From: Planctomycetia bacterium
GTDB taxonomy: Bacteria; Planctomycetota; Planctomycetia; Planctomycetales; Planctomycetaceae
DNA length: 50,391 nucleotides
Reading direction: 5' to 3'
Assembly (NCBI GenBank): GCA_016200145.1
Contig: JACQFH010000079.1
Coordinates: 1-50,391 of the forward strand
The notes below the pieces were generated by a model that worked only from the letters and a program-made list of their open reading frames with translations, did not search any database and was not told the origin of the DNA. The translations under genes were made by a program, and so were the position numbers. Positions 40,894 to 48,600 of the stretch are shown piece by piece (positions within the stretch are counted from its first letter, which is position 1; each line of letters starts with the position of its first letter).

Positions 40894-41220
40894 ATGATCA
40901 GCCAGAACCCAAGTTCGAGTAGTCCCCACGGTCAACCCGCAGGATGCCGATCCTCAAGCCCGAATTCTCCAGCGACGTCCGGCCCGAACGGCCAGGTCGA
41001 CCGACAACGATGGGCCCAGCTCATCGCCGACGGCGAGATTCCGTTCCCAGTCGGGCTCAGCGCGCTGGACGAACAGGCGCTTGTCGGAGAGGTGGCCCGT
41101 CGGCGCCGTGCCCGGCTGCTCAAATACATCGCGTGTCAGATCGCCCTGTCGATCAAACGCAGTCTCGCATCTGCCGCGCTGGAGAATCCCGATGATCAAG
41201 AACAGCTTCAACCCAAATGA
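40894..41220 (+). CDS. Small leader protein of the recombinase operon
   Basis: 108 residues, after a strong GGAGG ribosome site. A Ser/Pro/Gly-rich disordered N-terminal half, then a charged helical half ('LSALDEQALVGEVARRRRARLLKYIACQIALSIKR'). No known family. It overlaps the serine recombinase gene by 29 bp, so translation is coupled. It may be a partner or regulator of the recombinase; no HTH is evident. Confidence 0.6.
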   Translation: MISQNPSSSSPHGQPAGCRSSSPNSPATSGPNGQVDRQRWAQLIADGEIPFPVGLSALDEQALVGEVARRRRARLLKYIACQIALSIKRSLASAALENPDDQEQLQPK

Positions 41221-42424
41221 GTGCCATCCTTATGTCCGTTACGGACGCATGTCCGATCCGTCGCAGAACCCGCGAAGTCCTGAGCAGCAGTTTGCCATGA
41301 TCGACGAAACGCTGCGGCGGGTCGGATTTCCGTGGGTCCATGTGAGGGATTATCGGGACGACGGAATCACCGGGCGACTGATCAACAAGCGTGCCGGCTT
41401 CAATCAAATGTTAAGTGACATCAAATCCGGCATTCTGCAGGTCGATCTGATCCTCGTGGACACTTACGAACGGTTCGGCCGAGCCGAAGAACTTCCCGCA
41501 CTGCGTCGCAGGCTCTACAACCGTTTTGGAGTTTTGCTGCTGACGGCCGATTCCATGTTCTGCGATCCGACGACCGTGCAGGGAAAGGCCCTGGCGATGG
41601 TCGAGGCGATCCGTTCGACCGAAGACGGCCGGATTAAGGCGCACAACGTCATCCGCGGCAAAAGAGACGTCGCGCGGTTGAAGCATTGGCCGGGGGGAGA
41701 GCCGCCGTTCGGCTTCAAACTGCAGACGGTGATGTCCGACCGGAACGGTCGGACCGAGGTTGATTACTCGATCCTGGTCCCCAACCCGGAGACGTCCTGG
41801 ATCTTGCAGTTGATCTTCCGCACGGCCCACGAAAACGGGTGGGGAACCGGGCGTCTCGCCAAGTTCTGCAATGCCCACGAGGACATCCCGGCAACATTCA
41901 AGCCGTTTTACGCGGCGACGGTCGGCTACTGGTTGCAGAACCCGATTTACTACGGCGAGTTGCTGTGGGAGGCGCACAACACGGGGATCGTCGAGGACAG
42001 GCGGATCCGCGAGCGCAATGTCGAGGAGGACATGCTGCGGATTGCCGACTTCTGCGAGCCGTTGATCGCGCGGGAAATCTGGGACGCGATCCGGGCCCTG
42101 CGGCAGGAACGATCGGCCCGGATCAAGGCGGCTCGCGCCAGGAACTCCGATGCGTCTGCCAAGTTAATCGACGCGCCGGTTCCCGGCCTCGCGCTGAAGT
42201 ACCTGCTGACGGGCCTCGTCCGGTGCGGCCACTGCAACCGGGCCATGACGCCGTCGTCAACGCAGCCGTACACAACCCAGGGCGGAACCGTGAAGCGGTA
42301 CGTCCGGTACGTGTGCCCAGGGTACCTCGAAGGCGCATGCCCCAACGGCACCAGGGTCTCTGAGGATTGGCTGCGTGAGCAGGTCGTGGGGACGATCCGC
42401 GAACGGCTGTTCCCCGGTTCGTAG
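41192..42424 (+). CDS. Large serine recombinase, catalytic and zinc-ribbon part
   Basis: 410 residues from the ATG at 41192 (GGAGAA site). The catalytic domain has the nucleophile Ser21 in 'YGRMSDPSQ', then 'DDGITGRLINKRAGFNQML', 'LVDTYERFGRAEELPALRRRL' and 'ALAMVEAIRS'. The recombinase domain follows ('GEPPFGFKL', 'NPIYYGELLWEAHNTG'), then a zinc ribbon ('LVRCGHCNRAM' and 'CPGYLEGACPNGTRV'). The protein stops just after the zinc ribbon; the coiled-coil region usually found there is encoded by the next gene at 42503. It probably performs site-specific integration or excision. Confidence 0.88.
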   Translation: MIKNSFNPNECHPYVRYGRMSDPSQNPRSPEQQFAMIDETLRRVGFPWVHVRDYRDDGITGRLINKRAGFNQMLSDIKSGILQVDLILVDTYERFGRAEELPALRRRLYNRFGVLLLTADSMFCDPTTVQGKALAMVEAIRSTEDGRIKAHNVIRGKRDVARLKHWPGGEPPFGFKLQTVMSDRNGRTEVDYSILVPNPETSWILQLIFRTAHENGWGTGRLAKFCNAHEDIPATFKPFYAATVGYWLQNPIYYGELLWEAHNTGIVEDRRIRERNVEEDMLRIADFCEPLIAREIWDAIRALRQERSARIKAARARNSDASAKLIDAPVPGLALKYLLTGLVRCGHCNRAMTPSSTQPYTTQGGTVKRYVRYVCPGYLEGACPNGTRVSEDWLREQVVGTIRERLFPGS

Positions 42425-42502
42425 CCCATTTGCAACTTGTGCCGGCCGGCGTCGCCGGCGCTCATCCTTACGGTCAACAACAAATTTCGGGGGATATTCG
42501 AC

Positions 42503-43549
42503 ATGGACGTGAAAGATCTTGAATCGAACGCGTGGTTTCGGCCCCTGCTCCAGGACGTGCAGCGGGAATTCGATCGCCTGATGCTCGCCGAGCACGACCA
42601 GCGTCCCGCTCTGCAGCAGGAGCTTCAGGCACTCGAGCGCAACATCTCGGGGTGGTCGGCGTCGCTGGCCAATCCGTCACTGGGCGCCGCACTGCGGCTG
42701 GCCATCGAGGTGGACTGGGAACAGGCGCTGGCCCGCAAGCAGAGAATTGAGCACCAGCTGGAGGGCCACGACCGACGGCTGACGTGGTTGCGTTCCCTGC
42801 TCGATCCGCAAAAAGTTGTCGACTGTCTCAATCGGCTCGATGACGTGTTGGGATCTGCAAACGCGACGCGGGGGAACCTCGAGCTCTCACTCCATATCGA
42901 CTCCATCGCCTGCTTTTCGGACGGGAAGGTCGTGATGCGGACTTCGAAGCTCGGAGCGCTGGCGGGCGTGGCGGGGATTCTGCGGGATCCCGGGGTTGAA
43001 ATTGAAAGGGATGAGGAGGACTGTGCAGGCAAAACGGCATGCCACCAGGCAACTCCCCGCCGCAGGCAAGTCCTGCAGGTGGACAGCCTGGATGGCCAGG
43101 GCGACGAACTGGAAGCCGCGGCCCACTTGGCCGCTGATCCGCGCCGGTTTGCAGGACTGCCCGAAGACTGGTTCTGGGAGGACGTGTTTCAGATTCCGCG
43201 GCGGATGTGCTGGTCGGAGCAGCACGCACTGGATGTGGCCGAATATCGTCTGCTGCACCGTGCGTCGATCAAGAACACGGCCGCTCATTTCGACAAAGCC
43301 CCGCAGACCATCCGGGAGGCACTCAAGTGCGCCCAGGCGCACGGGATCGACGCGACCGGCGAGACGATGAACCTGCCGCGCAGCCACGGCTGGGCGATTT
43401 CCAACGCGGCCGACGTGCAGGCCTTCGTCATCGCCCAGGGATGTACTGAGGGAGAAGCTGCCAGACATTTCGGCGTCTCAGAAACCACGATTGCCAGGGC
43501 TTTGAAACACGCCGGGTCAATGCCTGCGTCAGAATCAGATGCCGAATAG
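42503..43549 (+). CDS. Split C-terminal half of the serine recombinase, with HTH
   Basis: 348 residues from the ATG at 42503 (GGGGG site). The first part is a helical/coiled-coil segment ('LQQELQALERNISGWSASL', 'RKQRIEHQLEGHDRRLTWLRSLLD') and 'LSLHIDSIACFSDGKVVMRTSKLGAL', matching the coiled-coil and following strand region of large serine recombinases. It starts 78 bp after the catalytic gene. The second part adds two helix-turn-helix-like segments: 'NTAAHFDKAPQTIREALKCA' and 'GEAARHFGVSETTIARALKHA'. It may act in trans to complete the recombinase and bind DNA. Confidence 0.72.
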   Translation: MDVKDLESNAWFRPLLQDVQREFDRLMLAEHDQRPALQQELQALERNISGWSASLANPSLGAALRLAIEVDWEQALARKQRIEHQLEGHDRRLTWLRSLLDPQKVVDCLNRLDDVLGSANATRGNLELSLHIDSIACFSDGKVVMRTSKLGALAGVAGILRDPGVEIERDEEDCAGKTACHQATPRRRQVLQVDSLDGQGDELEAAAHLAADPRRFAGLPEDWFWEDVFQIPRRMCWSEQHALDVAEYRLLHRASIKNTAAHFDKAPQTIREALKCAQAHGIDATGETMNLPRSHGWAISNAADVQAFVIAQGCTEGEAARHFGVSETTIARALKHAGSMPASESDAE

Positions 43550-43781
43550 CGTTGCAGCCCGCGCGAATCCCGATCGACCCATCCGGCGATCGGAACGCGT
43601 GGAGCGGCCGAAGTATTCCGGGCAGCATCGACTCCTGACCTCCGCTCCCTTTTTTTAGCTCTCGGCTGCCTCCATCACGAATGCGTCGATGACGGTGCAG
43701 CGGCCACCAATTGATCAGGTGTTCGAAGCGGCCGGGAAACGGGACGGACTTCACGGCTTTTGGAAGTAATCCCCGACTAAC

Positions 43782-44015
43782 ATGCGGATTATGATTCCGG
43801 ATGTCGATCTCTGTAACGACAAGTGCAGCAATGAGTTACAAAATCTGAATCATGTGGCTTGCACGCCGGCTTGCACTGAAAAGCAGAGCGGGGGAGGGGA
43901 GAGCCTGCACCGTGTCATCGATGCGTGGTCATTCTTGCCGGAACACGTCCGCCAGGCAGTTCTGCTGATCGTCGAGTCGGCGGCGGATGCAGTCGGGAGG
44001 GCTCGGCATGAATGA
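43782..44015 (+). CDS. Small protein coupled to the Replic_Relax gene
   Basis: 77 residues; an alternative ATG is at 43791. Cys-rich N-terminus ('DLCNDKCSNELQ...CTPACTEK'), then a helix ('SLHRVIDAWSFLPEHVRQAVLLIVESAADAV') of the type seen in small planctomycete element proteins. The stop overlaps the next start (ATGAATGA), so translation is coupled. No family recognised. Confidence 0.6.
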   Translation: MRIMIPDVDLCNDKCSNELQNLNHVACTPACTEKQSGGGESLHRVIDAWSFLPEHVRQAVLLIVESAADAVGRARHE

Positions 44016-45012
44016 CCATCAGGCCCGGCCGCTTCGCAAGGTTTCGCTGAGTATTTGGGACTTGCCGGCATCACTTCTGACGCAACCGCACAATTTTAGG
44101 CGGCGGATGCCTAAGCGGGGGAGGGAGCGATCGCACCAGATGGCGATCTTGGCGTTCATTTACCGGAATCGGTTCGTGACGGCTTCGCAAGTGCGACGAC
44201 GGTTCACTGAGATCCTGAAGTCCGATCGGACGACACGCCGTCATCTCGCGGAAATGCAAGAATCGCTGAAATATCTCGATCTGGTGCCGACGCCTTCGCC
44301 GCTGTGGCCGAAAGTCTATTCAGTGTCATCACGAGGGATGCGAAAGCTGACCCAGGCCTTTCGGAAGAAGCGGTCTTCATGGCAGCCGCCGGCCGGCGAA
44401 CGAGGGAGGACGGGATTTTCGATCCATCATGTTTACCACGAACTCGCCTGCACGGAGTTTCTGCTCGACGTCTGCGAAGCCGCGAAAATGACAGGTGCTG
44501 AAGTGCTCGAATTGCAACGGCGGTCGCTCGTGAAAAACGACGCGTTCCGCCTAACATCAACATCGGGAACACGATTGGTCCCTGATGGAATGTTGCTGTT
44601 ACGAACGAGTCAAGGGATGATCTGCACGTTCGTCGAGGTCGACACTGGATCGATGTCGATGAATTCTATCGCCGACAAACTGCAGCGGTATTCGGATTGG
44701 AGTGCCTCTGATCATGGGCAGACTTACGTCTCAGACTTGTACAGAAAGCACGGGGCGAACAATCCTCAGTCCAGATTTCGAATCGCGATCGTTTGCAGCA
44801 ACAGCCATCACACTACGAACGGCCAGCGACGCCTTCAGGCGATACTGGGCCTGGCAGATTCTTTACCGCCGTCGATTCGGAGAAACGTTTGGCTGACCAC
44901 GGCTGCTTTGGTTCGAGATGCGGGGAATATTCTGGCCTGTGCGATCTGGTGTAGAGCCAAAGGCGGCAATGCGGGCCAGCCATTTCTTCACCGACTTCCC
45001 GGGTCAAATTGA
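44008..45012 (+). CDS. Replication-relaxation-like protein (Replic_Relax)
   Basis: 334 residues from the ATG at 44008, with a GGGAGG ribosome site. The N-terminal winged helix ('QMAILAFIYRNRFVTASQVRRRFTEIL...TRRHLAEMQESLKYLDLV') and the middle block 'SIHHVYHELACTEFLLDVCEAA', 'LVPDGMLLLRTSQGMICTFVEVDTGSM' fit the Replic_Relax family found on plasmids and integrative elements, whose members are thought to help relax DNA for replication. It supports the view that the region is a mobile element. Confidence 0.72.
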   Translation: MNDHQARPLRKVSLSIWDLPASLLTQPHNFRRRMPKRGRERSHQMAILAFIYRNRFVTASQVRRRFTEILKSDRTTRRHLAEMQESLKYLDLVPTPSPLWPKVYSVSSRGMRKLTQAFRKKRSSWQPPAGERGRTGFSIHHVYHELACTEFLLDVCEAAKMTGAEVLELQRRSLVKNDAFRLTSTSGTRLVPDGMLLLRTSQGMICTFVEVDTGSMSMNSIADKLQRYSDWSASDHGQTYVSDLYRKHGANNPQSRFRIAIVCSNSHHTTNGQRRLQAILGLADSLPPSIRRNVWLTTAALVRDAGNILACAIWCRAKGGNAGQPFLHRLPGSN

Positions 45013-45146
45013 CACGGCAGATCATGAGTGCGTTGTCACGTTCCTGCAACGACTTGTAGGACACGGACTTACGGCAACCAGATGCCTGACCTCCCACCGC
45101 TATCTCATAACCTACGTCCAGCGGGATCACTTACCGATACACTCTA

Positions 45147-45467
45147 TTAAGGAGGCGAGTCCTTACTTTGTCTTTTGCTTTCGGCTCGCCGACGCACGAC
45201 CTGATCTCGGTGATACGCTACTACAAACAGCCCAGTTATACCGAGACCGCAACCAAGATAGAAACTTGTCACTACAACTGCTTGCACATACGGCAAGTGG
45301 TAAAAAGCGGCCAGCATCGTGTCTCCACGCCCCCGAATCCGATTCGGCAATACATAGTCCTCGACATATTTCGTAAATGTGAAAGCAATGAGCGCGACCC
45401 AAATCCCCATAAACAGCATGCAGGGGCCAGGGTAATTTCTGAACAGCCATTTAAGCGAATAAATCAT
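45147..45467 (-). CDS. Small two-helix membrane protein (possible immunity protein)
   Basis: 106 residues from the ATG at 45467; the open frame extends to 45542 (131 residues) with no clear ribosome site for either start. Two transmembrane helices: 'CMLFMGIWVALIAFTFTKYV' and 'AVVVTSFYLGCGLGITGLFVVAY', with a basic tail ('RDQVVRRRAESKRQ'). AT-richer than the surrounding DNA. It lies just downstream of the RHS gene on the same strand (148-bp gap), where immunity genes of polymorphic toxins usually sit; that role is inference. Confidence 0.55.
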   Translation of the reverse strand: MIYSLKWLFRNYPGPCMLFMGIWVALIAFTFTKYVEDYVLPNRIRGRGDTMLAAFYHLPYVQAVVVTSFYLGCGLGITGLFVVAYHRDQVVRRRAESKRQSKDSPP

Positions 45468-45615
45468 AGATACCTGGCATCTCGTTATCGAGAAGTGCTC
45501 CCTAAAAGTCGACGCGAACAGCATCTTAAACACCGTGATCATTCAGCATCGTGGCGAAACGTCCAATGTCCGCTGCAACATCTGGACATCAGGTTCTGGT
45601 CATAACATTCATAGA

Positions 45616-48600
45616 TTATTGGGGCACGCCCGCAGCACCCAAAACCGGTTTGCAAAAGCCGTCCGCGATGCAAATCTTCACAAGTGCGTTCTGTTGTCCA
45701 TATATACATTCGCAGAATGCCTTGCAATCTAGATTAAGTTGGTCTGCGTTTGGAGAGGCCTCACCAGGTGGAGGTCCGTTGATCCAGTTGTTCACGTTAT
45801 GAAGGAAGGTGCTAAGCTCCGTGAAGCAGTCGGATTTTCCCTGCGGAGTGCGGCAGCCACCAACGGTCCCAAATGACATCCAGTACGAGCACCTGGTGTA
45901 GATATTGAACCAGTTGTTAAGCGGTTTGTTTGCGGCACAGCATTCGTTGGCGGCGATGGATAGATTTTCAATCGTCAGCTGCTTCCCTGCCGGAATCTTG
46001 CAGGAGTGCGGCTCCTTCCGAGTTTCCGGGCCGTAGCCAAAACCCACGCAGTTGGTGCAAAATCTATCAAATGTACAGCAGACATCAAATGTGAATTCGA
46101 TCGGCTTCGGGGGAGCAGGTTTTGCAGCTTGGTTGCCAGAGGGGTCGGTCAAGTTGATCGAACGTGACATGACATATTGATACATGGAGTCCCCGAGTTG
46201 TCGACTCAGGGAATCCCTGCTTAGCCAGGAACCGAGTTGAATGTGAAGTAATCTATTTCTTGCTAAGTAAAGGCCGACATGGGGATCGAACCGATATCCG
46301 CAATACAAGGTCTCGAATGCATAGAATGACAGCAAAGTGTCGACAAATGAAGAGGTCATAAAGCCGGTGCTGCCATAAGCGGAATAGTCGTATCGTTCTT
46401 GAATGTCGCCAGCTGCGTTTGCGCTGACGATAACATTCCAGTTCGGATCCTGAAACGCAAACAGCCGTTCAGTTAGAGTTCCAGCGCCGTTCGGATCGCG
46501 GTCTCGCAAGAGCAAATCGTCAATGTAGCGTCTACCCCAGACGAACTGGCAGTTCGGCGTCGTCAATACGCCGATCCGTTCTTCAATTGTTTGCCACGCG
46601 GCGGTATAGATAAAATGGCGAGTCTCCGACAATACTCCCGCCACGAAACCATTCCGGATGGTCCGATAACGGCGGCCGTCATAAGCGTTCGTCTGCACCG
46701 TATTTCCCGAATGATCGACGAGCTTAACCAGCCGGGTCCAAGCGTCGTAAGTCGCAGTGTAGGCCGCGGTGGGTGTCGCCGGCTGTGGCATCGTCGTCAT
46801 GTTGCCGGCAGCATTGTAAGCCGGTTGTGTCCAGGCTGATCCGACTGTGTTCGTGATCGCGGTGATCTCGTTTACCGTGTTCGCCGACCGGTTCTGAACG
46901 AGATCCCAAAATCCGCTTCCCGTGTCATCCTCCCGGAAGTTCCGCCAGTTGCCCGTGCTGTCCAAACTCCAGCACTGGGCGAAATCCGGATTCTGGATTG
47001 CCGTCTGCGAGAAGTTCAGCGTGCCCCGCTGCATGCTCTTCAGTCGATAGAGCCCGTCATAAGAATACAACTCGTCGAATTCGGCGCCGTACGCCTCTGC
47101 GACGAGGTCTTTCCGCCACAGGCGATTTCCCGAGCGGTCGTAGCCATGCTGGATGCGAACGAGGTTCGTGCCGGCAGCTGAGCTGCTGCTCGATGAGCTT
47201 GATGAGGAGCCGGCCATCGGAACCCAGGTCAGGTCTGTGACCCGGCTGAAACGATCGAGTCCGCGGTAAATGTCACCGGTGTCGGGGTCGTTTCCACCCT
47301 GAATCCCGACGAGTGTATATTGGATTCCAGGTTGAGGCTCGTTGAATTGGACAATACTGTTCCGTCCAAGATACGAGTAGTCCGCCAAGTGCGTGACGCC
47401 GTCATGATCGATGAACGACGCGATCCGCGAAGCCGAATCGTTGATGCCGCCGGAAGTACCATAATCGTAATTGAGGAGCCGGCCATTCGGGTAGGTCATT
47501 GACGTCGGGCGAATCGTATTGGCTGACCCGTCCGCATGAGCGTACTGGACTTTCGGGGTGCTCGCCACGTTCACGGCTCCCGAATGTGATTGGTACTCGG
47601 TGACCAGCTGGCCGAACGTATTGTACGTCTTCTGCACGTCGTTCACAACGTTTCCTTGGCCGACGGTGGCGTTGTCGTAACTCGTGATGTTTTGCACGAG
47701 TCCGCGGACTTCGTAGGTCTTGCTGATGCGGAGGACGGCGGTGTCCACGCCAGCCCCCGCGGTCGTGATGCGATCCGCAGTCTGCCGGCCGAGCAAGTCG
47801 AAATCGAACGAGTGTACGGTACCGTTCTGGTCGGCCAGCGTCGTGACCTGAGACTGCCGGTTGTAAGTGAACGCTTTCTGGTCACTGCCACCGACCGAAT
47901 CGGGATAGATTTCGTAGCGCTTCAACAGGCTGCTGGCGATCGCCGAGTCGGAGAGAGTCGTGCCATACTGGTACGTCGTTGTCTGGTTGCCGGTGGTCGC
48001 GTTGACGGCCGAAATCGTGGCCAAAACACCGTCAGCCGTGAAGGTGAAAGTCGTCGTCCGGTTCTTGTCGTCACTTGCGGCGCATGAGTTCGAACTGCTG
48101 CTCGACGACGAGCTGCTGCTCGTTGCGATGTAGTTCTCGATGAGTGTGAGCCGTCGGCCGACGTCATCAAACGACTGGTAGGTCACAGTCCCGGCGGTAT
48201 CTGTGGCCAGATAATCTTCGCCGCGCGCGTTGAACGTGGTCGAGTTGACCAGGCAGATGTCGGAGCGCGCCGGAATTGTCGCCGAGCGAGTCAATGCGAT
48301 TCCGCCGTTCGTGCCATAGTCGGCTGTGGCGACAGGTCGGCCGAGCGCGTCGAAGTAGATTGCCGAATACGTCACGCGAGAGTGTGGTGTCGTCGACGGA
48401 TCGCCGAGCGCGCTAAGCTGACTGGCGGCGGCATTGTGGTAGCGCAGACGCTGCGTCGTCTGGATGCCGTTGTTGGCGGCATCATATGTCGTTTCCGTTT
48501 GTTCGAGAATCACGTCATTGGCGACAGAGAAAATGTCGGCATAGCTGGCGTCAGTACCGTATCCAGTGTATTTGACGGCATCGCGGCCGAGGCTGTCGAT

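Noticed and set aside
45616-46150. Known toxin domains (HNH, GHH, AHH, ADP-ribosyltransferase) in the RHS tip
   Set aside because: None of the respective motifs can be seen in the residues after 'LTDPSG'.
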